64,000 bases of DNA from Streptomyces solicavernae (GTDB lineage Bacteria > Actinomycetota > Actinomycetes > Streptomycetales > Streptomycetaceae): positions 1 to 64,000 of the forward strand of contig NZ_JASCIR010000003.1 of NCBI RefSeq assembly GCF_029968095.1, in the 5' to 3' direction. The notes under the pieces were generated by a model. The model saw only the letters and a program-made list of their open reading frames with translations. It did not search any database and was not told where the DNA came from. Positions 48,535 through 56,575 of this stretch are shown piece by piece. The position numbers and the translations under genes are program-made. Positions within the stretch are counted from its first letter, which is position 1, and every line of letters begins with the position of its first letter.

Positions 48535-48843
48535 GTGCACACAGGTTTCGGACTGGTGGTCCGCTTCACCCTGCGCGAGGGTTCGGAAGACGCCTTCGAT
48601 GCGCTGACCGCGAAGACCCTCGAAGGCATCAGAGCCGCCGAGCCCGGCACGACGCTCTACGTGACCCACCGCGTACCGGACGAGCCGCGCGTGCGGGTCT
48701 TCTACGAGCTGTACGAGGAGCAGGCGGCATTCGCGGTGCACGAACAGCAGCCGCACGTGCAGCACTTCCTTAGCGAGCGGGAGCGTTACGTTGACCGGAC
48801 CGAGGTGACCTTCCTGGCCGCCGTCGACGGAAAGGTGCAGTGA
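48535..48843 (+). CDS. Antibiotic-biosynthesis-monooxygenase (ABM) domain protein
   Basis: This 102-residue protein is a single ferredoxin-like ABM domain: FGLVVRFTLREGSEDAFDALTAKTLEGIRAAEPGTTLYVTH, then RVFYELYEEQAAFAVHEQQPHVQHFL. Members are small quinol monooxygenases or haem-degrading enzymes, usually dimers. GTG at 48535 has GAGGAG upstream. Its stop overlaps the start of the XRE gene, so the enzyme and regulator share an mRNA. Confidence 0.87.
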   Translation: MHTGFGLVVRFTLREGSEDAFDALTAKTLEGIRAAEPGTTLYVTHRVPDEPRVRVFYELYEEQAAFAVHEQQPHVQHFLSERERYVDRTEVTFLAAVDGKVQ

Positions 48844-50087
48844 ACCCAGTGACCGACGAGGGACAGCGGACGTTCGGTGGCCGCATTGCCCGGCTGCGGG
48901 CCGAACGCGGCATGACACAGAAGCAGTTCGCCGCCGAGATCGGGCGGACGCCGAGTTGGTTGTCCCAGGTGGAGCGAGGCGTCCAGCCGGTCAACCGCCT
49001 TGACGTACTGCGGCTGTTGGCCGACGCCCTCGGCGTCTCTGTACAGGAGCTGCGCCCGGACGCCCCGCAGGAGAACAGCTCACACGCACCCGTTCCGGTG
49101 CCGAACGACCTCGACCAGGCCAGGCTGTTGATCTCCGGCCATCCCGCGCTCGATGTGCTGCTCGGCACGCAACCGCCCTACGACAGAACGGACTTGGCCG
49201 ATCTGCGCACGGCTGTGGACGAGATCTGGCAGCTCGCCCACAGCAACCGGTACGCGGAGCTGAGTACCGAGCTCGGGCGCATCCTGCCGCGCCTCGAACG
49301 CGCTGCCCGGACCGCCGTCGCGAAGGACCGGCCCGAGGCATACTCGCTCCTGGCACGCGCCTACCAGGCCCTCTCCGCCGCATTCGTCCGCCAGAACGAG
49401 GCGGACGCCGCCTGGGTGGCAGCGGACCGCTCGATCAGCGCGGCCGAGCGGTCCGGGCGTCCGCTCGATGGGTTCGCCGGCATCTTCCGGCTGGCGCACG
49501 CGTTCGTCCGGCTGGGGCGCTACGACCAGGCCGAGCATGCGGCCCGTTCGGCGATCAGTGCCCTGCGGCGGTACACGGACGACCCCGAGCGCGCCACCGA
49601 GGCGGCGCTGTCCCTGCTGGGCGCGCTGCATCTCGTACTCGCCCTGGTGTTTGCCCGTGCCAAGAACCGTACGGACGCGCGGAAGGAAATGGAGTGCGCC
49701 CGCCGCGTCGCCCGTCGGCTCGGCGAGGACAGGGACGACTTCGACCTTGAGTTCGGCCCGACCAATGTCGAGATCCAAGCCGTCTCGATCGCCGTGGATC
49801 TGGGCGACGCAGGCGAGGCGATCGACATCGGCGAGACGCTGGACGCCGCCCATCTCTCCGCCGAACGACAGGCCCGCCTGGCCATGGATCTCGGCCGCGC
49901 GCACGCGCAGCTCCGCCATGCGGGCGAGGCCATCCGCTGGTTCCTGCGCGCCGAGGAGCTGGCTCCCGAGATGGTCAAGTCGCACATCGCGGCCCGGTCC
50001 GCCGTCCGTGACCTCATGCTCGTCACGGGGCGCTCCGCACCCACCGAGCTGAAGCGACTGGCCGACCGAACCGATGCCATGGCCTGA
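48840..50087 (+). CDS. XRE-family regulator with TPR-like domain
   Basis: This is a 415-residue protein. The N-terminal XRE helix-turn-helix is at about residues 12-70 (IARLRAERGMTQKQFAAEIGRTPSWLSQVERGVQPVNRLD). The rest is helical repeats typical of TPR-like sensor domains, with YSLLARAYQALSAAFVRQ and RLAHAFVRLGRYDQAEHAARSA. It overlaps the ABM gene by GTGA. It is likely the regulator of its own operon through the palindrome at 48455; this is an inference from position. Confidence 0.88.
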   Translation: MNPVTDEGQRTFGGRIARLRAERGMTQKQFAAEIGRTPSWLSQVERGVQPVNRLDVLRLLADALGVSVQELRPDAPQENSSHAPVPVPNDLDQARLLISGHPALDVLLGTQPPYDRTDLADLRTAVDEIWQLAHSNRYAELSTELGRILPRLERAARTAVAKDRPEAYSLLARAYQALSAAFVRQNEADAAWVAADRSISAAERSGRPLDGFAGIFRLAHAFVRLGRYDQAEHAARSAISALRRYTDDPERATEAALSLLGALHLVLALVFARAKNRTDARKEMECARRVARRLGEDRDDFDLEFGPTNVEIQAVSIAVDLGDAGEAIDIGETLDAAHLSAERQARLAMDLGRAHAQLRHAGEAIRWFLRAEELAPEMVKSHIAARSAVRDLMLVTGRSAPTELKRLADRTDAMA

Positions 50088-50229
50088 GGGACACCGAGCA
50101 ATCGGGGTGGTGCTCACGGCTTCCGGGCCGACGGCAGGGGAGGACGCGGCTCCCCGTCACGGCGTCGGGGCCGGCCGCTGCCACGGTGGTCCGGCGTGCT
50201 GCCAGGCCACCGGATCAGGGGAGTTCAGC

Positions 50230-50506
50230 ATGGACAAGGACCAGTACATCGAGGTCGTCACCGCAACCGAGACGCGCGAGCGACGAGGACATCGAAGAGG
50301 TGGTCGAGTTCTCCCGGTCCGTCGGCGCGCCGCTCTTCCCCGTCGGTTACGAGACCTACGACGCGGCGACGTTCCTGATCGACCCCGACGAGCGGTGCTT
50401 CCTGCTGCATCACAGTGGGCCGCACTTCCTGGGGAAGGGGACGTGGCCCGCCCTCGACATGATCCGGAGAGGCGGGGCCGAGGAGGCGTGGGAGGACTTC
50501 GTGTAG
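50230..50506 (+). pseudogene. Frameshifted SUKH-3-like immunity protein remnant
   Basis: The start ATG at 50230 opens MDKDQYIEVVTATETRE, then the frame is lost at about 50275. In another frame the reading continues with DEDIEEVVEFSRSVGAPLFPVG, DPDERCFLLHHSGPHFLGKG and LDMIRRGGAEEAWEDFV, a good match in style to SUKH-3 immunity proteins (YwqJ/polymorphic toxin partners). One inserted or lost base would restore a product of about 92 residues, still short for the family. No toxin gene lies beside it, so it may be an orphan immunity remnant. Confidence 0.6.
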
Positions 50507-50530
50507 TTCCGCTTGCCGTGGCCGCCGGCC

Positions 50531-51670
50531 TCAGCCCTTCCCCGTAGAAGACAACCGCCGCACCCCCCGAGCCGACCCCGTAACCCCCGAAAGGAACCCC
50601 TCCGCTCGCGGCGACGCGTGATCGGTCAGCCATGCTGGGTCGATGTCGCACACCGCGACCTCCACCTCCGTGCCCGCGAGCGCCAGCGGCAAAGTGTGGA
50701 CGACCGTGGACGGGAAGCTCAGGATCGTGCGGCCGATGGGGCCTCGGCGGGCGATGAGTTCCAGGGGGAGGTCGGGGCGGACGATCTCCAGGCCCGTGGC
50801 GGAGGCCAACTCGTGGAGTTTTTCGGCGCTTTCGCGGCGGTGGGCGAAGTAGCGGGTGGCGTTGTGGGCGCGGGCGAGTTCCGTGACCGCCGTGAGGTAG
50901 CGGTCGGGGTCGACCACGCCCGTCTCGACCAGGGACGTGCCCACCAGGTCGGCGCCGCGGGTCAGGCGGGGCGGGCCGAAGCGGGCGCGGGTCCAGGCGA
51001 AGGTGTTCGGAGTGAGGCGTACGCCCTCGGGGATCTCGTCCACCGGCATCGACGAGAAGACCTCGACCGAGCTGGACGGGCCCGGCGTCAGGCGGCGGAC
51101 CGCCGCCCGCGCGAAGGGGGCGAAGACCAGGTCGCGGGGGCCGGGGCGGCCGCCGCGGCGGTGCCAGCGCACCAGGCGTTCACCCCCCGCGAGTTGGGCG
51201 ATGAACTCCATCGTGGCCGTGCCGTCGTCGACGACCACCAGGTCGCGGGCGCGGGTGATGGTGAGGAGGAGTTGTACGTAGCGGGAGAAGGGGTCGCCGA
51301 TGACGATCCGGGCGGCTCGGCGCAGGTCGGGCGCGAGGGCGCCCACCGTCTTCAGGGGGGCGCCCGCTCCCCCGCGCGCCTCCTCCCAGCGCACCGCGTG
51401 CCCCTCGTCGCGGGCCAGTTCGGCGACGCGGCGGAGCTGGCCTCGGGACATCGGGTCCCGGGGGGAGAGGACGACGACCGTCAGGTCCCCCCGTGTGCCC
51501 ATGCCGGCTCGTTGCGCGTCCGCGTGGGCCCACTCCAGGACGTTCAGGAGCTGGACCGGGCTCTCCACGAACGCGAGGGTGCCGCCGGGACGGCGGCCCG
51601 GGGCGCGGAGGTCAGGCGTGGCCTGCTCCGCGTCCCGGGTGGCGCCGTCGGGCCCGTGTTCGGACATCAC
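50531..51670 (-). CDS. Sialyltransferase-like glycosyltransferase of the wall-polymer cluster
   Basis: This 379-residue cytosolic protein has TLAFVESPVQLLNVLEWAHA, the start seen in GT52/polysialyltransferase-like enzymes, followed by RDLVVVDDGTATMEFIAQL (the D-D-G motif) and ILSFPSTVVHTLPLAL. It lies next to NeuB and NeuA genes. Together these suggest transfer of a CMP-activated nonulosonic acid to a wall polymer. It is named by inference from context and motifs. ATG at 51670 or 51667 may be used. Confidence 0.7.
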   Translation of the reverse strand: MMSEHGPDGATRDAEQATPDLRAPGRRPGGTLAFVESPVQLLNVLEWAHADAQRAGMGTRGDLTVVVLSPRDPMSRGQLRRVAELARDEGHAVRWEEARGGAGAPLKTVGALAPDLRRAARIVIGDPFSRYVQLLLTITRARDLVVVDDGTATMEFIAQLAGGERLVRWHRRGGRPGPRDLVFAPFARAAVRRLTPGPSSSVEVFSSMPVDEIPEGVRLTPNTFAWTRARFGPPRLTRGADLVGTSLVETGVVDPDRYLTAVTELARAHNATRYFAHRRESAEKLHELASATGLEIVRPDLPLELIARRGPIGRTILSFPSTVVHTLPLALAGTEVEVAVCDIDPAWLTDHASPRAEGFLSGVTGSARGVRRLSSTGKG

Positions 51671-51731
51671 CGCGAGGTGTCCCCGTATCCCATGGGTTCT
51701 GTGAGTTCCGTGAGTTCCGTGTGCCGGGTCG

Positions 51732-52688
51732 TCAGACCGCGACCGGCTCGCGGTCGGCGTCCGCAGCGGACTCCGTCTCGGCGACGACGCCCTCGACGCG
51801 GCGCAGCTTCTTCATCGGGCCGAGCTCCGACTCGTACACCTTCTTGACGCCGTCACCGAGGGACGCCTCGATGGTGCGGATGTCGCGGACCAGGCGGGTG
51901 AGGCCCTGCGGCTCCACCGACGCGGCCTGGTCGGAGCCCCACATGGCGCGGTCGAGGGTGATGTGGCGCTCGACGAAGGTGGCGCCGAGGGCGACCGCGG
52001 CGAGGGTGGTCTGCAGACCCGTCTCGTGGCCGGAGTAGCCGATCGGGACGTTCGGGTACTCGCCCTGGAGGGTGTTGATGACGCGGAGGTTCAGCTCCTC
52101 GGCCTTCGCCGGGTACGTCGACGTGGCGTGGCAGAGCAGGATGTTGTCCGAGCCCAGGACCTCCACGGCGTGGCGGATCTGGCGGGGCGTGGACATGCCC
52201 GTGGAGAGGATGATCGTGCGGCCCGTGGCGCGCAGCGCGCGGAGCAGCTCGTCGTCCGTGAGGGAGGCGGAAGCCACCTTGTGGGCCGGGATGTCGAACT
52301 TCTCCAGGAAGGCGACGGCCTCGGTGTCCCACGGGGAGGCGAACCAGTCGATGCCGCGCTTCTTGCAGTGGTCGGAGATGGCCTGGTACTCGGCCTCGCC
52401 GAACTCCACGCGGTGGCGGTAGTCGATGTACGTCATCCGGCCCCAGGGGGTGTCGCGCTCGATGTCCCACTGGTCGCGCGGGGTGCAGATCTCCGGGGTG
52501 CGCTTCTGGAACTTGACCGCGTCGCAGCCGGCCTCGGCGGCCACGTCGATCAGCTTGAAGGCGTTCTCCAGGTCACCGTTGTGGTTGATGCCGATCTCGC
52601 CGGTGATGTAGACGGGACGGCCGGGGCCCGCGGTCTTGTTGCCGAGGGTGCGCAGGCGGGACTGGGAGGCGGCGGACGATGCAGACAT
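51732..52688 (-). CDS. neuB: NeuB-type nonulosonic acid (sialate/Kdn) synthase, short form
   Basis: This 318-residue TIM-barrel enzyme condenses phosphoenolpyruvate with a hexose or N-acyl hexosamine. Motifs: VYITGEIGINHNGDLENAFKLIDVAAEAG, DAVKFQKRTPE, WFASPWD and FVERHITLDRAMWGSDQAASVEP. The antifreeze-like (SAF) C-terminal domain of about 60 residues that closes the active site in classical NeuB is absent: the chain ends after the barrel in a charged tail. In S. coelicolor the equivalent cluster has been linked to a poly-Kdn teichulosonic acid. ATG at 52688, with AAGGAAA upstream. Confidence 0.9.
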   Translation of the reverse strand: MSASSAASQSRLRTLGNKTAGPGRPVYITGEIGINHNGDLENAFKLIDVAAEAGCDAVKFQKRTPEICTPRDQWDIERDTPWGRMTYIDYRHRVEFGEAEYQAISDHCKKRGIDWFASPWDTEAVAFLEKFDIPAHKVASASLTDDELLRALRATGRTIILSTGMSTPRQIRHAVEVLGSDNILLCHATSTYPAKAEELNLRVINTLQGEYPNVPIGYSGHETGLQTTLAAVALGATFVERHITLDRAMWGSDQAASVEPQGLTRLVRDIRTIEASLGDGVKKVYESELGPMKKLRRVEGVVAETESAADADREPVAV

Positions 52689-52699
52689 GAGGTGTTTCC

Positions 52700-54016
52700 T
52701 TAGCTGTTGAGGGAGTCGAGAGAAGGGCCGAGGATCCAGCTGGCGATCTCTCGGATCGCGCCTTCGCCACCGGGGACGGTGGTGACGGCGCGTGCGGCGC
52801 CGCGTACGACGTCGTGGGCGCTCGCGACCGCCACGGGCCAGCCGACGAGGGCGAAGCACGGGAGGTCGTTGACGTCGTTGCCGACGTAGAGCACGCGCTC
52901 AGGCGCGATGCCCTGCTCCTCGCACCACTGCTTGAGTGCGAGGTCCTTGCGGTCGATGCCGTGCAGGACCGGGATCTTGAGCTTCCGGGCCCGGGCGGCG
53001 ACCACCGGGTTCTGTTCCGTGGACAGGATCAGCAGCGGGACGCCTGCCTTGCGCAGGGCCGCGATGCCGAGTCCGTCGCCGCGGTGCACGGCGACGACCT
53101 CCCGTCCCTCGGAGTCGATCAGCACCTTGTCGTCGGTCTGGGTGCCGTCGAAGTCGATGACGATCGCGTCCACGTCGGACGCGGTCGGGAGCTCCTCGCG
53201 GTCGAGGAGCGGGGCGAGCGCGCGGGCCCGCGCCAGGTCGTGCGGGTCGTCCACTTCGAGGACCCGCGCGGGATCGGTGCGGACGAGTTCCGTACGGCCG
53301 AAGAAGCGGTGCCGGTGCTCGCGGAAGCCGGGGGCGTCCATGGCGTACGCGGCACCGGTCTCCAGGAGGTCCTGCGGGCGGTCCTGGCGGCGCGGGCGGA
53401 ACGACTTGTCGTGGTTGACGCCGTAGCCGCCGGCCGCCTCGATCACGGTGGCGGTGGCACCGGACGCGTTGCCGTCGACGGCGCGCCGGGCCCCGGCGGC
53501 CTGGTCCACCGCGCCCGTCGCCTCGTCCGCGCTGTCCCGCCACACGAAGCCGTGGAACGGGGCGACGGTCAGGGCGGTCTCGGCGCCCTGCTCGACGACC
53601 GCGGCGGCGACGCCGTCCACGTCCTCGCGGGTCAGGAACGGGCTGGTGCACTGCACGAGCAGGACCACGTCGACGGGCGAGCCGTGCAGCGCCTCGTGCG
53701 CGTCCATGGCGTGCAGGACGGCGGCCTCGGAGGTCGCCGTGTCCCCGGCGATCGCGGCGGGGCGCAGCACCACCTCGGCGCCTGCCTCACGGGCGACGGC
53801 CGCGATGGCCTGGTCGTCGGTGGAGACCACCACGTCGGTGATGTGCCGGGCGGCGCGGCACTCGCGTACGGCGCGGGCGACCAGCGGCGTACCGGCGACG
53901 GGGGCGAGGTTCTTGGCGGGTACGCCCTTGGAGCCGCCGCGTGCGGGGATCACGGCGAGAACGCGGCGCACGGGCGCGGCAGTTGGGCTCGGTCGACCCG
54001 GTTGCGAGGTGCTCAT
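52700..54016 (-). CDS. neuA: NeuA-type CMP-nonulosonate synthetase fused to a HAD phosphatase
   Basis: This is a 438-residue two-domain protein. Residues 15-250 are a cytidylyltransferase with VLAVIPARGGSKGVPAKNL (CTP loop), STDDQAIAAVA, and VLLVQCTSPFLTREDV. From about residue 285 there is a KdsC-like HAD domain: IVIDFDGTQTDDKVL (nucleophile Asp), LLILSTEQNP and VLYVGNDVNDLPCF. The HAD half could remove the 9-phosphate left by a phosphorylated sugar route, so one protein would make free Kdn or sialic acid and CMP-activate it. ATG at 54016 has AAGGAGAA upstream. It starts 11 bp before neuB. Confidence 0.92.
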   Translation of the reverse strand: MSTSQPGRPSPTAAPVRRVLAVIPARGGSKGVPAKNLAPVAGTPLVARAVRECRAARHITDVVVSTDDQAIAAVAREAGAEVVLRPAAIAGDTATSEAAVLHAMDAHEALHGSPVDVVLLVQCTSPFLTREDVDGVAAAVVEQGAETALTVAPFHGFVWRDSADEATGAVDQAAGARRAVDGNASGATATVIEAAGGYGVNHDKSFRPRRQDRPQDLLETGAAYAMDAPGFREHRHRFFGRTELVRTDPARVLEVDDPHDLARARALAPLLDREELPTASDVDAIVIDFDGTQTDDKVLIDSEGREVVAVHRGDGLGIAALRKAGVPLLILSTEQNPVVAARARKLKIPVLHGIDRKDLALKQWCEEQGIAPERVLYVGNDVNDLPCFALVGWPVAVASAHDVVRGAARAVTTVPGGEGAIREIASWILGPSLDSLNS

Positions 54017-54081
54017 GGGCAGTTCTCCTTGGGGGGCGTCCGTACGGGGAGTCGTCGTACGGGAGGTCGTCGTACGGGGAG

Positions 54082-55401
54082 TCACAGCTCGCCCATCCGC
54101 CGGATCACCGGGGCGACGCGCTGCACCCCGTGCCGGTAGGCGCCGCGCGCGGCCTGCCGTACGACCTGGCGCACCGGCCCCGGCTCCTTCGCGGCGACGG
54201 GCGCGCCCGGCAGCGGGGCGCCGTCGGGCCCGAGGTGGTGCCGGGCGAGCACGCCGGGCTGGTAGCCGGGCGCGGTGACGGGCGTGTAGTACGGGTCGAG
54301 GGGCGGCATCCGGTCCAGGGCGGCCAGCTCGGCGACACGGGCGCGGGCCGCGTCGTACGCCCCGTCCACCTCGACGCCCTGCCGGGCCAGCCACACCTCG
54401 TCCGGCTCCGGCACGCGCCCCTCGTCCAGCTGGTCCCAGGAGGCGAGGCAGCCGGAGCCCACGAAGTGGTGGTTGCCGAGCGCCTCGCGCACCCCGAGGT
54501 CGGTGAGGACCGCGGTGGGGATGCGCCGGTGCAGGGACTCCAGGGCGGCGGTCGAGGAGACCGTGACGAGCAGGTCGGTGCGGTCCAGGACCTCGCCCAT
54601 GTGCCCGTAGACGAGGCGGCAGTTGGCGGGCAGTCCGCCGGGGACCTTCTGCGCCAGCTTCTGGTACGGAAGCTCCTCGATGTGCGTGGTGTGCTCGCCG
54701 GGCCTGGAGCGCAGCTTGAGCAGCACCTCGCGCTGGGGGTGCCGGCGGGCGTGCGTCACCATCCGGTCGAGGAGGTAGGCGCGGTCCTTGCGGCTCTCCG
54801 GCACGGAGGGCTGCGCGGCGAAGACCACGGTGTACGGGTCGTGCTGCTCGTACGGTTCACCGCCCAGGAACGGCAGCGCGCACTCCACGACCGAGCCGGC
54901 GTCCGCGCCCACTCCCTCGTACACGGCGCGGAAACGCTCCGCGTCCTGGCGGGAGTTGGCGAGGACCAGGTCGGCGCCGTGGCGCAGCAGCAGGCCGTCG
55001 GCAAGCTTCTCGTAGACGACGCCGACATAGCCGGTGGCGACCACGGGGCGCTGCTCGCGGCCGCTCCAGCTGTGCGCGAGCCCGTGCAGGAGGGCCTGCA
55101 CGGCGCCGCCGACCAGGGCGAGCACGACCAGGTCGTACGGCTCCTCGCCCTCGTGCCCCTGGCGTTCCATCTCGCGCAGGAACTCGACGGCGGTGACTTC
55201 GCGCAGCGTGTCGGCGCGCACCCCCACCTCGGCGAGCTGGCGGGGGGTGGGCGTCGCCCGGCCGCGGAGCAGGTAGCCGTCGAGGCGGATGTCCTGGCGA
55301 CTGCCCTCGATCAGGCGGCTCGCGGTGAGCGAGCCCCACTTCCACCGGGTGTCGGAATCCGCGAGTACGGCGACCCGCTGCTTCTTCCTCGTACTTGGCA
55401 C
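54082..55401 (-). CDS. DUF6716-type putative glycosyltransferase
   Basis: This 439-residue protein starts with a Rossmann-like VAVLADSDTRWKWGSL and has EPYDLVVLALVGGAVQALLH, VVATGYVGVVYEKLADGLLLRHGADLVLANS and REVLLKLRSRPGEH in a GT-B-like arrangement. VSSTAALESLHRRIPTAVLTDLGVREALGNHHF fits an acceptor/donor region of wall-polymer transferases. It is the first gene of the minus-strand half of the cluster (54082 to 50531), facing the GT2 operon. Short direct repeats (GTCGTCGTACGGG, 54040-54080) separate it from neuA. Confidence 0.75.
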   Translation of the reverse strand: MPSTRKKQRVAVLADSDTRWKWGSLTASRLIEGSRQDIRLDGYLLRGRATPTPRQLAEVGVRADTLREVTAVEFLREMERQGHEGEEPYDLVVLALVGGAVQALLHGLAHSWSGREQRPVVATGYVGVVYEKLADGLLLRHGADLVLANSRQDAERFRAVYEGVGADAGSVVECALPFLGGEPYEQHDPYTVVFAAQPSVPESRKDRAYLLDRMVTHARRHPQREVLLKLRSRPGEHTTHIEELPYQKLAQKVPGGLPANCRLVYGHMGEVLDRTDLLVTVSSTAALESLHRRIPTAVLTDLGVREALGNHHFVGSGCLASWDQLDEGRVPEPDEVWLARQGVEVDGAYDAARARVAELAALDRMPPLDPYYTPVTAPGYQPGVLARHHLGPDGAPLPGAPVAAKEPGPVRQVVRQAARGAYRHGVQRVAPVIRRMGEL

Positions 55402-55575
55402 GTCGATGACGCTAGGAAGGAATTCGGAGGCGCGGCCTAATCCGAATACAACAAACGGTTAACAGCAGACCGCCGAACGGCCAACTGGCCCGCGAGAAAG
55501 GCCGGTTAACCATTCCGCCATGCGTCGTTCACCCACCGGCCCACTTGCGGTCGAGACGAATGGCGCTCGGACACC

Positions 55576-55588
55576 TAACGTCCCCTGC
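55576..55588 (+). promoter_or_regulatory. Probable leaderless promoter of the GT2 operon
   Basis: TAACGT (55576-55581), a -10-like box, is followed 7 nt later by the GTG of the glycosyltransferase gene, and no Shine-Dalgarno is present. Confidence 0.45.
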
Positions 55589-56575
55589 GTGGTTAAGCTC
55601 TCCGTCATCGTGCCGTTCTACAACGTGCAGCAATACGCGCCCGACACCCTGAGATCGCTGCGGGACAACGCGCGTGCCGACTTCGAATTCATTCTCGTCG
55701 ACGACTGTTCGCGCGACGAGACGCCGGAGATCCTGCGGCGGGCCGAGCGCGAGCTCTGTGACGTCGCGCGGGTCAGATACGTACGACACGAGGTGAACGG
55801 CGGCCTGGCCACGGCCCGGAACACCGGCCTCGACGCCGCCGAGGGCGAGTACCTGACGTTCCTGGACGGCGACGACTGGCTCGCGCCCGGGTACTACCCC
55901 CGACTCCTCGCCGACATGGAGGAGTTGGGCGTCGACTTCGTGCGCACCGACCACGTCCAGTGCACCGCGCGGGCGCGCAGCGTGCACCGGGTGCCGCACG
56001 GGCGGCGCGGCGTGGCCCTCGACCCGCGCTCGCTCATCCTGCCCGCGGACCGCTCCACCTCGGTGGACTACGCGTTCGCCTGGGCCGGCATGTACCACCG
56101 CCGGCTCGTCGACAGGGGCCTGCTGCACTTCACCGACGGACTGCGCACGGCCGAGGACCGGCCATGGATCTGGCGCCTGCACCGCGAGGCCGAATCCATG
56201 GCCGTGCTCGGCCATCTGGGCGTCTACTACCGGCGCGGGGTGGCTTCTTCGCTGACCCAGATCGGGGACGTACGGCAGCTCGATTTCATTCGGGCGTTCG
56301 ACCAGGTGGTACGGGAAACCGCCGCTGACCGGGACGCGGAGAAACTGCTGCCGAAAGCGGTGCGGACGTACTGCGCGATCATTTCCCACCACCTGGGATC
56401 CATTGAAAGGTTTGAACCTCCCGTGGCCCGAAAGCTGCGCTCGCTGAGCGCCGCGGCACTGAAGCGCATGCCGCAGGACGTACTCGACGACGCGCTCGAC
56501 TCGATGGACGTGAAGCGCGCGACCCGGCTGCGCCGGCTGCGCCGCCGTCCGGTCTCGGCGGAGGTGGCCGCGTGA
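55589..56575 (+). CDS. Family 2 glycosyltransferase
   Basis: This 328-residue GT-A enzyme has KLSVIVPFYNVQQYAPDTL, FILVDDCSRDETPEIL, the donor site NGGLATARNTGLDAAEGEYLTFLDGDDW (DxD-type), and TAEDRPWIWRLHREAE as the catalytic base region. It is of the kind that adds sugars to wall polymers. GTG at 55589 was chosen because homology starts at once and the -10-like box lies 7 nt upstream. It overlaps the next gene (stop TGA within GTGATGA). The pair is divergent from the DUF6716 gene. Confidence 0.9.
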   Translation: MVKLSVIVPFYNVQQYAPDTLRSLRDNARADFEFILVDDCSRDETPEILRRAERELCDVARVRYVRHEVNGGLATARNTGLDAAEGEYLTFLDGDDWLAPGYYPRLLADMEELGVDFVRTDHVQCTARARSVHRVPHGRRGVALDPRSLILPADRSTSVDYAFAWAGMYHRRLVDRGLLHFTDGLRTAEDRPWIWRLHREAESMAVLGHLGVYYRRGVASSLTQIGDVRQLDFIRAFDQVVRETAADRDAEKLLPKAVRTYCAIISHHLGSIERFEPPVARKLRSLSAAALKRMPQDVLDDALDSMDVKRATRLRRLRRRPVSAEVAA

